Of a stretch of 16,585 nucleotides of DNA, positions 1-6,660 are shown piece after piece. Made by a program: the position numbers and the translations under genes. How positions within the stretch are numbered: the stretch's first letter is position 1; every line of letters starts with the position of its first letter. The notes beneath the pieces were generated by a model, which saw nothing but the letters and a program-made list of their open reading frames with translations, made no database searches and was not told where the DNA came from. This DNA is from JBEBSD01 sp040394475 (GTDB lineage: Bacteria > Bacteroidota > Bacteroidia > Cytophagales > Spirosomataceae): the NCBI GenBank assembly GCA_040394475.1, contig JBEBSD010000108.1, forward strand, positions 1 to 16,585, in the 5' to 3' direction.

Positions 1-1
1 A

Positions 2-58
2 AATAAATTACGAAAAGTAGGTGGCGGAGAAAAAGGAGTTTTTAGAGATGCCATATAG
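2..58 (+). CDS. 3' end of an upstream gene (partial, hypothetical)
   Basis: One plus-strand frame is open from the window edge to a TAG at 56-58, and the other two plus frames stop quickly. It would encode the last 18 residues of a protein ending in GVFRDAI. The stop lies 3 nt before the ATG at 62, the spacing expected of adjacent operon genes in this tightly packed segment. Nothing can be said about function, and such a short open stretch could occur by chance. Confidence 0.35.
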   Translation, partial: NKLRKVGGGEKGVFRDAI

Positions 59-61
59 ATT

Positions 62-646
62 ATGAGAAAGTTCCTTTTTTTGCCATTCGCTACTCTGCTG
101 TCCCTTTCCGCTTACTCTCAATCCAGCATCATCAAATTCAATCCCATTCCGCTAGTGAACAGCACCTTGAGCCTGGGATTTGAACAGAAGATTGCGCCCT
201 CCTCCTCCCTTCAGTTCAACTTTGACTATATGGGAGAGAAAGATATGGGATTTAAGGATACCTGGCTGGGTTTGGGCGCGGAGTACCGTATGTACAACCT
301 GATCAGCGCGTTGAAAACCGCTTCCGGTGAAGCGCCGGACGGGCTTTTTGTGGCGCCTACGGTCGGCATCCGTTTCTTCAGTTCGGTCGACAAAGACGAT
401 CCGGATCCGGAATTCGATGAGAAATACAGCTTTGCCAATGCGGGTGTACTGATTGGCTATCAATGGCTGCCCGATTTGAAAGACGGTAAAAGGCCGCTGG
501 CGATCGAAGCTTCTGTGGGGTTATTGGGCGGTTTCATGCTAAAGGGAGACCGTTTCGATTATGAAGATTTTATGCTTTGGCCGCGTTTCAACATTGGATT
601 TGTTCCCACCGTAAATGTCGGTATCGGCTTCGCGTTTGGGAAGTAA
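62..646 (+). CDS. Small outer-membrane beta-barrel-like protein
   Basis: This 194-residue protein begins with a typical signal peptide: MRKF, a hydrophobic stretch, then a likely cleavage after SLSAYS before Q20. The mature part has alternating polar and hydrophobic strands ending in Gly and aromatic residues (FNPIPLVNSTLSLGFEQKI near residues 25-43, LGLGAEYRMY near 70-79, VAPTVGIRFF near 97-106), and the C-terminus is NVGIGFAFGK. That pattern fits an 8- to 10-stranded barrel of the outer membrane. The opening FNPIPLVNSTLSLGFEQK resembles small Bacteroidota barrel proteins of the DUF3575 kind, but I cannot confirm the family. An acidic loop (DKDDPDPEFDE) near residues 110-120 probably faces outward. 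It starts 3 nt after a probable upstream stop, so it may be the last gene of an operon. The substrate or partner is unknown. Confidence 0.8.
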   Translation: MRKFLFLPFATLLSLSAYSQSSIIKFNPIPLVNSTLSLGFEQKIAPSSSLQFNFDYMGEKDMGFKDTWLGLGAEYRMYNLISALKTASGEAPDGLFVAPTVGIRFFSSVDKDDPDPEFDEKYSFANAGVLIGYQWLPDLKDGKRPLAIEASVGLLGGFMLKGDRFDYEDFMLWPRFNIGFVPTVNVGIGFAFGK

Positions 647-779
647 CAGGGGCTCCGGTAATCTTGCTCAAGAACATAACTATAACGGCTATGACTCGGT
701 ACTTTCGGACTGTAAGTGCGGAATTCAGATGCTGAATAATCGACTCAAATAAAATACAATAATGCTAACAAATAACCAT

Positions 780-1274
780 ATGAAAACGTTACTCCGAATC
801 GCTCTCTTTTTTGTTCCCTTGCTTGTTTTTTCGGCCTGTGCAACCGAAGACGATCAACCCATCCCTGATAAACCCGTGACGTTACGGGGAGAAATGGGTG
901 GTGTTGCCATGAAAATGTCGACTTTAATGATCCTACGACCGGGAGAGGTTCATGATTTTGATGGTCTTGAATTGAGTTTTTCGGAAATAAATGGCAATGC
1001 ACTAGATTTTTTTACCGTAAGGATAGAAGATTTCTCGGCCAAACAGTTGAAGTATGCAGTGGGGAGTAATGGATTTTCAATGATATTCAATGATGCTATG
1101 CAGCTTTCAGGCGCCAATAAGGGCGAATGGCATGCTGTGTCGGGTATCCTGGAGATCAGTACGTATGAGGAAAAAAGGATTAAAGGGAAAATCGCCTCGG
1201 CGACATTCGAAAATATCCCCGAGCGAAATAAAACAATGGTCCTGAAAAATGTAGAATTTGACGTAACAGAGTAA
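780..1274 (+). CDS. Small lipoprotein of unknown function
   Basis: From the ATG at 780 the product has 164 residues and a clear lipoprotein signal: MKTLLRIAL, a hydrophobic core, then LVFSAC with the lipid-accepting cysteine at residue 20. An in-frame ATG at 762 would add six residues (MLTNNH) before the signal peptide. I prefer 780 because it gives a standard n-region. After the cysteine comes an acidic, proline-containing tether (ATEDDQPIPDKP), then a domain rich in predicted beta strands with motifs such as VSGILEISTYEEKRIKGKI, which suggests a small beta-sandwich held at the membrane. I do not recognise the family. The gene is visibly richer in A and T than the GC-rich genes downstream, which could reflect a different history. 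It stops at 1274, just before the inverted repeat at 1279-1340. Confidence 0.8.
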   Translation: MKTLLRIALFFVPLLVFSACATEDDQPIPDKPVTLRGEMGGVAMKMSTLMILRPGEVHDFDGLELSFSEINGNALDFFTVRIEDFSAKQLKYAVGSNGFSMIFNDAMQLSGANKGEWHAVSGILEISTYEEKRIKGKIASATFENIPERNKTMVLKNVEFDVTE

Positions 1275-1278
1275 TGTC

Positions 1279-1340
1279 ACCATGGACTGTGTCCTCACAG
1301 ATCTCTAGTCAAGATGGTCTGTGAGGACGCAGTCCATGGT
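1279..1340. repeat. Near-perfect 23-bp inverted repeat with 16-nt loop
   Basis: Arms at 1279-1301 and 1318-1340 are reverse complements over 23 bp with one difference. That difference would be a G-U pair in RNA, so a transcript could fold into an uninterrupted 23-bp stem with loop 1302-1317. The left arm begins 4 nt after the stop of the lipoprotein gene. The right arm is followed by a run of seven A rather than T on the plus strand, and no T run follows on the other strand, so it is not a standard intrinsic terminator. Both arms read outward as the same peptide start (MRTQSMV), a by-product of the symmetry. Possible explanations are a minimal mobile-element remnant (two ends brought together), a transcript-end stabilising hairpin, or a cruciform. 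No target-site duplication was seen. Confidence 0.85.
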
Positions 1341-1632
1341 AAAAAAAGAAGACCCCGAAGAATGCATCCATCTTATTCTTATCCGAATGGCGGAAAAAAT
1401 GGCTGGATTTATTCGAGGCGTCAAAGTTCTGACGGCTAAAGGCAGTTTTTATTCCGGAGCCATTTTTTTACGTCGGATAAAGAAAGCGGCTGTGGGACGA
1501 GCGACGGAATTAAGTAGGGTTGATTCACCTACCCGGGAAGACCTGCCGTTTGTACAAAACCGAAGGATTGTCGGAAGTATTTGCGTACATGTCGGAAAGG
1601 AGCTGGCGAATGTCGGAAAAATGGTTGAATGA
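1321..1632 (+). CDS. Doubtful ORF in the region upstream of the CHAT gene
   Basis: An open frame of 103 codons starts at a GTG inside the right arm of the inverted repeat and ends at 1632. Its translation has no signal peptide, recognisable domain or sustained pattern. Its last third is made of the 21-bp direct repeats described below, giving VGSICVHVGKELANVGKMVE. These points suggest non-coding DNA that happens to be open, or a decayed gene. It is listed only so the reader knows the frame exists. Confidence 0.12.
   Translation: MRTQSMVKKEDPEECIHLILIRMAEKMAGFIRGVKVLTAKGSFYSGAIFLRRIKKAAVGRATELSRVDSPTREDLPFVQNRRIVGSICVHVGKELANVGKMVE
1569..1618 (+). repeat. Direct-repeat cluster A: three TGTCGGAA motifs at 21-bp spacing
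   Basis: TGTCGGAA occurs at 1569-1576, 1590-1597 and 1611-1618, at intervals of exactly 21 and 21 bp. The intervening 13 bases differ from copy to copy, so this is a phased array of a short recognition core and not a tandem copy of a 21-bp unit. Twenty-one bp is two turns of B-DNA and places all copies on one face of the helix, as for a protein that binds as a row of subunits. The array lies about 250-300 bp upstream of the CHAT gene start. A partial match (CGTCGGAA) at 1681 is out of phase. Confidence 0.75.
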
Positions 1633-1727
1633 GTGTGCGTATATTGATTATCGTTAGAGTAATGGCGAACTGGAACCGGCCGTCGGAACCGCCCGGTAAA
1701 CAGGGGTGATACCGCCCGCGAACAATC

Positions 1728-1798
1728 TGTTTAAACGATGTTTTGAAATGTCGGAAGTTTTTCCGGAAATGTCAGAAAAATAGGGAGGAATGTTAGAA
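1728..1798 (+). promoter_or_regulatory. Direct-repeat cluster B: phased motifs next to the CHAT-gene promoter region
   Basis: A second cluster repeats the same core at 21-bp steps: TGTTTAAA at 1728 (weak), TGTCGGAA at 1749, TGTCAGAA at 1770 and TGTTAGAA at 1791. Matches weaken at both ends but the spacing stays exact. The last copy ends 5 bp before a TTGACA at 1804, where activator sites usually sit. The separation from cluster A (138 bp from 1611 to 1749) is not a multiple of 21, so these are two independent arrays. Two core repeats spaced about 21-22 bp apart are the known arrangement for LytTR-family regulators, and a LytTR protein is encoded at 13126. The match of the core bases to published LytTR consensus sequences is not strong, so the link is an inference. 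Confidence 0.65.
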
Positions 1799-1803
1799 AC
1801 TGG

Positions 1804-1832
1804 TTGACATCGCCTGTTGGGTATGGTAGCTT
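1804..1832 (+). promoter_or_regulatory. Possible promoter for the CHAT gene
   Basis: TTGACA at 1804-1809 is followed after 17 bp by TAGCTT at 1827-1832, about 36 bp before the CHAT start codon. The upstream hexamer is a perfect classical match and the downstream one is poor. Bacteroidota housekeeping promoters usually use a different pattern (TTTG near -33, TAnnTTTG near -7), which I do not see here. The position directly after the phased repeats is the best argument for it. A promoter read by an alternative sigma factor would look different and might be missed. Confidence 0.25.
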
Positions 1833-1867
1833 AGACGGGAAATGACTTACTGACCAGCTGATAACGT

Positions 1868-4711
1868 GTGAAACCTCTACTTGTAATCCACTATTTCTGT
1901 AGTTTTCCCGCGGTACGTAAAATAGTGTGTGCCTCGCTGCTGCTGGTGTTTGCAGTGCCTTTCCGCAGCTTCGGTGATACGATCGGGGCGCTTCGGGCCA
2001 AAGCGGAAGCATTGTACGACCAGGGAGAATATGCCCGGTCACTTGACTATTATTACCGTGCACATGCGGCGAGCATTGAACAGGGCCAACCTTTATGGAC
2101 GGCCAACTTGTTACTCGACATTAGTGCAGTGGTATTTATCTCGGGTGATTACCGGAAATGTGCCGATCTGGCCCTGGAAGGTGTGGGATTGCTGGAGCAG
2201 CAGGGGACCGAAAGCGACTCGACTTTTTTCAAGCTCTGGTCGGGGCTGGGACAATACTATTTCCGGCTTTCGGTCATGGATTCGTCGTTTTACTATTTCG
2301 GAAAGGCTGACCGCCTGCTGGAACAGCAGCCGGCCCTGCAGCGCAGTATCCCGTTGTATGTGATCTTCCACTATAGCAACCAGGCGCTGGCGCATCGTGG
2401 CCTCGGACGGTATACACAGGGTATCGCCCTGGCTTCCAGGGCGCTGGAGCTGTCAGGGGTCATCAACGATGCGAATAGCGTGGGGATGCTGCGCAACGTC
2501 CTGGCGGATTTGCATGAAAATGTGGGCGAGCTCACCAAGGCGTACGGACTGCGCAGGGATGCCCTTGCGGATTACAGGCATAACGACATCCGAAAGGCAC
2601 GCATTTATTCCGGATTGGGGAGAAATGCGCTCTTGCGAAAAGACTTTCAGGATGCTTTTATTAATTTCAAGCAAGCAGTTCTGCTCCAGGAGGAACTTTC
2701 GGGAAAGGATGCCTCGCAACGGAACCGCTCCTATCTTGCCCATGCGTACAATGGCCTCGCCAACAGCCTGACCGGCTTAAAAAAATACACGGAAGCGTCG
2801 GATTACCTGGACAAGTCTTTAGCGTTATACCCGGATAGCTCCGGGAAACAGAATGCGCTCGCAGCGAGGAGTCATTTACTGAAAGGTGAAATAGCCATGG
2901 CCTCGGGTAACTATGAAGATGCAATCAGGTGTTACCGTGCCGGCTGGGAGGCGCTGGTAATTCCCGGCACAACCGGACCTTCGGCCGGTCACGAACGAAC
3001 AGCCATAGACGTACTTGAGGCAATGGGCAGGGGTTTTATGGCAGTTTCCAGCTACTCCCGGGCGCTGGAGGCATTCGAGCAGGCGCTTGATACGTATCAT
3101 ACGGCCCGGCAGCACCTGTTGGAGCTGGACGACAAACTGTACCTGGGAGAAGCAATCCTGCCCCTTTACCGGGAATCTCTGGAGGCGGCATACAGGGTTT
3201 ATACGGGCCGGCGTGACAACGCCACCTTCGACCGGGCCTTTCGTATTGCGATGCAAAACCAGGCAGTCGCGCTCAGGGACAATCTGGCGGCATCCGGAAT
3301 GCGTCCGGCTTATCTTCCCCCCGCGCTGACCCGCCGGGAAGATTCTCTTCGGCAGGAACTCACGGTTTTGCAAACGGCAGCCCGGGTTAATCCCCGCATC
3401 TCCCCGTCCGACCAGGAGCGTTTACTGACTACGCAGCAGGCTTATTTCCACTTTCTTCAGGACCTCGAAAGGGCCTATCCGGCCTATTACAATGCCCGGT
3501 ATCTGCCCCGGAATGAAAGTCCGGCCCGCCTGCGGGCTGCACTGGACGAGCGGACTGCATGGATCAGCTTTATCTATACGCATGGAAAACTACACCTGTT
3601 TGCTTTCACGAAGGAGGAGTATAGCTGGAAAACAATGCCGCTGGATTCGATGCAGATGAACCGTACCTTGCAGCAGTTAAGAGAAGCATTGCAAATGCAT
3701 CCGGGTATTACGGCATATAAAGGGACCACACACGCGTTACAGGCCTTCGATTGGTTCATACGGCCGCTTTACGGACTTATCGGAACTAAAAAACATTGGG
3801 TGGTACAGGCAGGCGGGTTACTGGAGGGAATACCGGTTGAAGTGCTGGAAACAGGCCGTAGTCAGGGAGATTACCTGGCCCTTCGCCACGAGGTACGGTA
3901 TGTGTATACGGTTCAATCGGTTGTTGCCCCTTCAAAGCCGGTACCTGCTGCTCCCCGCGTTTTGGCGGTAGCCCCGTTTGCTGATACGTCCGACGCTGCT
4001 ATACGCTTGGGTTTATCAGAACTCCCGTCAAGTCGGGAGGAAGTGGAGGCAATTACCCCACTCAGTTACCAGTCGTACCGGGCCGGGAAGCAAAGCGTTC
4101 TCGCAGGACTCCAGGGGCATGGTATGCTGCACCTGGCGACGCATGCCGTTACCGATGCGGAGGATCCGATGCGTTCCTACATCGCTTTTTACCCGGAGCC
4201 CATGGAACAGTCCCGGTGGTATGCGCAGGAGATCAGCCGCAGCAATCTCCAACATATACGCCTGACCGTCCTGAGTGCCTGTGAATCCGGGAAAGGACAA
4301 CAATATCCCATGGAGGGAGTCATCAGCCTGGCCCGCTGTTTTGCCTACGCAGGCTGCCCGACCCTGGTTGCCACACTCTGGAGTACCCAGGACAAAGCAA
4401 CGACCCTGCTGATGCGTTCCTTTTACGGGTATCTTCAGGAAGGCGCTTCGCCCTCTCATGCACTGTACAGGGCCCGGATCGATTTTCTGCAATCGGACAC
4501 CGGCCGCCGGTACAATCACCCTTTCTTCTGGGCCAATTTTGTCGTGATCGGGGAGGACGCCCCGGTTTACCCGGTTTCCCGGGGGATTCACCCAGGCCTG
4601 TATGTGACAGGGCTTCTCGGAGCGGGCTTCCTGGTCGTGCTGGCGGCGGTCAGATTCAGGGCAGCCAGCCGAAAGCGTATACCTGTACATAAAGTTTCCA
4701 GCGTTCAATGA
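1868..4711 (+). CDS. Exported TPR-CHAT domain protein (caspase-like peptidase fold)
   Basis: The 947-residue product begins with a hydrophobic export signal (VRKIVCASLLLVFAVPFRSFG, about residues 16-36). Many TPR-like helical pairs follow from about residue 38 to 430, for example ALYDQGEYARSLDYYYRAHA and RALEAFEQALDTYHTA. A charged helical linker leads to a C-terminal CHAT domain, about residues 550-900. The CHAT signatures are clear: GGLLEGIPVEVL near 648-659, the catalytic histidine in HLATHA (His759) and the catalytic cysteine in LSACESG (Cys805). Both catalytic residues are present, so it is probably an active cysteine peptidase. A single membrane segment near 908-929 is followed by a basic tail (RFRAASRKR), so TPR and CHAT parts are predicted periplasmic with the tail inside. 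The start is GTG at 1868; I see no ATG that gives a complete signal peptide. The last 56 bp overlap the convergent gene ending at 4656. In other systems CHAT peptidases are triggered by partner proteins, so the TPR part probably senses or docks a partner here, perhaps the neighbouring anti-sigma-like protein. Confidence 0.93.
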   Translation: MKPLLVIHYFCSFPAVRKIVCASLLLVFAVPFRSFGDTIGALRAKAEALYDQGEYARSLDYYYRAHAASIEQGQPLWTANLLLDISAVVFISGDYRKCADLALEGVGLLEQQGTESDSTFFKLWSGLGQYYFRLSVMDSSFYYFGKADRLLEQQPALQRSIPLYVIFHYSNQALAHRGLGRYTQGIALASRALELSGVINDANSVGMLRNVLADLHENVGELTKAYGLRRDALADYRHNDIRKARIYSGLGRNALLRKDFQDAFINFKQAVLLQEELSGKDASQRNRSYLAHAYNGLANSLTGLKKYTEASDYLDKSLALYPDSSGKQNALAARSHLLKGEIAMASGNYEDAIRCYRAGWEALVIPGTTGPSAGHERTAIDVLEAMGRGFMAVSSYSRALEAFEQALDTYHTARQHLLELDDKLYLGEAILPLYRESLEAAYRVYTGRRDNATFDRAFRIAMQNQAVALRDNLAASGMRPAYLPPALTRREDSLRQELTVLQTAARVNPRISPSDQERLLTTQQAYFHFLQDLERAYPAYYNARYLPRNESPARLRAALDERTAWISFIYTHGKLHLFAFTKEEYSWKTMPLDSMQMNRTLQQLREALQMHPGITAYKGTTHALQAFDWFIRPLYGLIGTKKHWVVQAGGLLEGIPVEVLETGRSQGDYLALRHEVRYVYTVQSVVAPSKPVPAAPRVLAVAPFADTSDAAIRLGLSELPSSREEVEAITPLSYQSYRAGKQSVLAGLQGHGMLHLATHAVTDAEDPMRSYIAFYPEPMEQSRWYAQEISRSNLQHIRLTVLSACESGKGQQYPMEGVISLARCFAYAGCPTLVATLWSTQDKATTLLMRSFYGYLQEGASPSHALYRARIDFLQSDTGRRYNHPFFWANFVVIGEDAPVYPVSRGIHPGLYVTGLLGAGFLVVLAAVRFRAASRKRIPVHKVSSVQ

Positions 4712-5324
4712 AATCGATGGGGTATTCCTGATGATCCTGGTCCGATAATTCCCGCATCACTATCCGGGCCTTCCGGGGTTGTCCGCTGTGCCGGTAGGCC
4801 AGCACAAGGTGCCACTGGGCCGCCTGCCGGTAATAATCCCTCAGATCGTCGGCTCGTAATACAGATTCAAACCGCTGGGCTGCACCCAGGTAGTTCTTGT
4901 TTTGCAGCGCCTCCTGACCTTCCAGCAAGAGCGCGTATATGGAAGAAGTGCCTGCTGTAGTTTCCGTCCCGCGGATAAGCAAAAGATCGTCTTCAATCGG
5001 TGTCAGGTGGACCGGCGCCAGTGAAAAGTAAAGCAATAAGGCGATACAGGAAGCTGCTGCCGACCAAAAAGCCAGGCGGCGGGTGCGTTCCGGCCGGAGC
5101 GGAGTGACCGGAATATCGTACGGCACTCCTTTATAGTGTTTTTCCAGTTCGGCAAGCGCTACCCGCTGAACAGCGGCTGTCCGGAGCAATAGCAATGCCT
5201 CCCGGGTTGCCTGCACTTTCTGCATCAGGGCCTGGTCGGTTGCCAATTCCTGTTCAAATGCTTCCCGTTCCCCCGAGTCCATATGACCGCGTACATAGCG
5301 GTCTATCTGTTGTTGTCTGCCCAT
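4656..5324 (-). CDS. Membrane anti-sigma-like protein with periplasmic TPR-like domain
   Basis: From ATG 5324 the product has 222 residues. An alternative in-frame ATG at 5357 adds 11 residues and lengthens the overlap with the sigma gene to 55 bp. I prefer 5324 because the conserved opening then starts at once. Residues 7-40 (IDRYVRGHMDSGEREAFEQE...) match the helical N-terminus of Bacteroidota anti-sigma-like proteins, without a zinc-binding His/Cys cluster. A membrane segment lies at about 84-103 (LAFWSAAASCIALLLYFSLA) after a basic stretch (RPERTRR), which puts the N-terminus inside the cell. The periplasmic part, residues 128-195, reads as one or two TPR-like units (LLLEGQEALQNKNYLGAAQRF, WHLVLAYRHSGQPRKAR). 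It is co-transcribed with and overlaps the sigma factor, and its end overlaps the CHAT gene on the other strand. The likely role is to hold the sigma factor at the membrane until a signal arrives. That role is inferred from position and shape. Confidence 0.82.
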   Translation of the reverse strand: MGRQQQIDRYVRGHMDSGEREAFEQELATDQALMQKVQATREALLLLRTAAVQRVALAELEKHYKGVPYDIPVTPLRPERTRRLAFWSAAASCIALLLYFSLAPVHLTPIEDDLLLIRGTETTAGTSSIYALLLEGQEALQNKNYLGAAQRFESVLRADDLRDYYRQAAQWHLVLAYRHSGQPRKARIVMRELSDQDHQEYPIDFIERWKLYVQVYAFGWLP

Positions 5325-5866
5325 TTTTTCGAATAAGTTTTTAGCTTTTGCATACACCGCCGTATCCGTTGCTGCAGGGTACCGATGGCGACTTCCTCGT
5401 AGTCTTTACTCAAATCTTCAATTTCCCGGTCATTCAGATAATAGGCTGTCAGCAACTCCTGACAGGGAGAGCCCAATTGGTCCAGCAACGCGTGGGCCGT
5501 CAGCCGGTTGTCGTAGTTTTGCACAATTTTTTCCGTTACCAGGTAGGTTTCCGCGAATTCCCGTTCCCATTCTTCCTGCTTCATTCTTCTGTTGTATCGT
5601 TTCTTTAAAAGGTGAAAAGCAATCCCGTACAGGTAGACGGCCGCCGAAGCGCTGCCCTCCGGGTCAAAACGGTCGCCGGCAACCCGCTCTATAAAAGCCA
5701 GCATCGCGTCCTGGAACAAATCCTTTGCGTCATCTCCCGATAGCCTGTATCGTCGTGCCAGGTCGAAGACATTGGGACTACATTGCATCAGATACCGGCT
5801 GGCGATGTCAGCGCGGTGAGGGTCCTTCAGGTCGCGGATAAGCTCGCGATTCGTATAAAGCTGCAT
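5303..5866 (-). CDS. ECF-type RNA polymerase sigma factor
   Basis: The 187-residue product has the size and two-domain layout of an extracytoplasmic-function sigma factor. Region 2 spans about residues 25-95: YRLSGDDAKDLFQDAMLAFIER is the core polymerase-binding helix pattern (DAxDLxQDxxLxF), and AVYLYGIAFHLLKKRYNRR is the promoter -10 recognition helix pattern. Region 4 spans about 125-180 (LGSPCQELLTAYYLNDREIEDLSKDY, then TLQQRIRRCMQKL), with the helix-turn-helix expected to read the -35 element. The start is ATG 5866; no strong ribosome site is visible, as is usual in this phylum. Its stop lies inside the following anti-sigma-like gene (22-bp overlap), which fits translational coupling. 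Such factors usually activate their own operon, so the DNA at 5867-5990 may contain its target promoter. The same factor might also read the CHAT promoter, but I cannot show this. Confidence 0.92.
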   Translation of the reverse strand: MQLYTNRELIRDLKDPHRADIASRYLMQCSPNVFDLARRYRLSGDDAKDLFQDAMLAFIERVAGDRFDPEGSASAAVYLYGIAFHLLKKRYNRRMKQEEWEREFAETYLVTEKIVQNYDNRLTAHALLDQLGSPCQELLTAYYLNDREIEDLSKDYEEVAIGTLQQRIRRCMQKLKTYSKKWADNNR

Positions 5867-6205
5867 GTACGGAGTTACTCAGATTGTTTATAGGTTACTG
5901 CTATCCTGTGCCTAAAAATGTACACCTGACAGCAAATAAAGTAGAATTAAGCTGTCCGAAAAAAAAATCTTCAAAAATACAGCGTGCATGAAAACCCCCT
6001 AAACAGCAAATACTGCAGGGAAACAGGGAAAATAAGCATGTCCGAAACCAGTTTAATTATTTAGAATTGCTCTAAATAGACAATCGCCGTTCTTTTTTAC
6101 TTGAATAATCAGCCCCTCTGTGACTACCACTTGTGAAAGGCTCCGATGAGGATCCGATCGGCATTTCCATGCTTTCTGGTCTCATTTTTCAACTAAAAAA
6201 ACAAG
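5867..6205. promoter_or_regulatory. Divergent intergenic region between the sigma operon and the small lipoprotein
   Basis: About 340 bp without a supported gene, AT-richer than the surrounding coding DNA, from which both the minus-strand sigma operon and the plus-strand lipoprotein must be transcribed. It contains two copies of TGTCCGAA (about 5953 and 6040), an A run near 5958-5966 and T-rich stretches near 6092 and 6185. I found no confident match to the Bacteroidota promoter pattern on either strand and no strong hairpin. An open frame at 6133-6339 has no domain or signal peptide and overlaps the lipoprotein in another frame, so I do not call it. Confidence 0.5.
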
Positions 6206-6445
6206 ATGATGTTAAACGTGTTGTGGAACACGACAAAGATACGTCTTTGTCGGGGAGGGATTATCATGTCCCTGATCGTCGTTTCAGGCCTGCTGACCAG
6301 CTGTCAGCAACCTGTTTTAGTGCCGCAGGAAGTCTCTAAGCCGCCACAGGAGCCTGGCGGTGGCGACCGGGAGGTCCCTGCGGGGGTTTCAAACGATTCT
6401 TTACGGGTAAATTCAGTAAAAAAAGTGGTGCAAGAGACCCCGTAA
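6206..6445 (+). CDS. Very small lipoprotein
   Basis: The 79-residue product has basic residues (K11, R13, R16), then a hydrophobic stretch (IIMSLIVVSGLLTS) ending at a lipobox cysteine, Cys33 in LLTSC. The mature part is only about 47 residues, rich in proline, glycine and charged residues (PQEVSKPPQEPGGGDREVP), and probably disordered. The start may be ATG 6206 or the adjacent ATG 6209; the later Met21 would remove the basic n-region, so it is unlikely. It ends about 50 bp before a strong terminator and is therefore probably a single-gene transcript. No family is recognised. Its place between two sigma/anti-sigma-like modules suggests a small envelope accessory or a sigma-dependent reporter of envelope state, but there is no direct evidence. 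Confidence 0.62.
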   Translation: MMLNVLWNTTKIRLCRGGIIMSLIVVSGLLTSCQQPVLVPQEVSKPPQEPGGGDREVPAGVSNDSLRVNSVKKVVQETP

Positions 6446-6498
6446 GCAGTTTTTGGGTACGGACACTGTTCAGCAGGGTGTGTGCCTGTAATTTTATC

Positions 6499-6533
6499 CT
6501 GCACCCCGGCCAAGCCGGGGTGCAGCTTTTTTT
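6499..6533 (+). terminator. Strong intrinsic terminator
   Basis: A perfect 12-bp GC-rich stem (6499-6510 with 6514-6525) closes a 3-nt loop (CAA) and is followed by C and seven T (6527-6533). This is a textbook Rho-independent terminator for the small lipoprotein transcript. It isolates the 6661 operon from upstream reading. A weaker AAAAGC/GCTTTT hairpin at 6553-6569 follows. Confidence 0.93.
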
Positions 6534-6602
6534 GACCGGCGCATGCTGTAACAAAAGCCCTGCGCTTTTTGGAATCTGGTCCGGGTTTTGTTTTCTTTGC
6601 GG

Positions 6603-6618
6603 GATTGCTGAAGCAATC
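6603..6618. promoter_or_regulatory. Small perfect dyad upstream of the 6661 operon
   Basis: GATTGCT (6603-6609) and AGCAATC (6612-6618) form a perfect 7-bp inverted repeat around a 2-bp centre, 43 bp before the start codon at 6661. The position suits an operator or a promoter-overlapping site. A dyad of this size can arise by chance. Confidence 0.25.
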
Positions 6619-6660
6619 AACGTATAGGAATACCCGAAAAACACTAAGACTTGACTCCTC

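Noticed and set aside
1279..1340. The inverted repeat as an intrinsic terminator
   Set aside because: The stem is followed by a run of A on the plus strand and lacks a T run on either side.
1569..1798. CRISPR-like regular repeat spacing
   Set aside because: The repeated core is only 8 bp, the intervals are about 13 bp, and no cas gene is present. CRISPR repeats are over 20 bp with spacers of about 30 bp.
4028..4708. Minus-strand open frame of 226 codons opposite the CHAT domain
   Set aside because: It is opposite conserved catalytic residues of the CHAT protein, and its translation lacks any motif.
5953..6047. Two TGTCCGAA sites before the sigma operon as further copies of the 21-bp array motif
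   Set aside because: They differ from TGTCGGAA at a central base, lie about 87 bp apart and show no 21-bp phasing.
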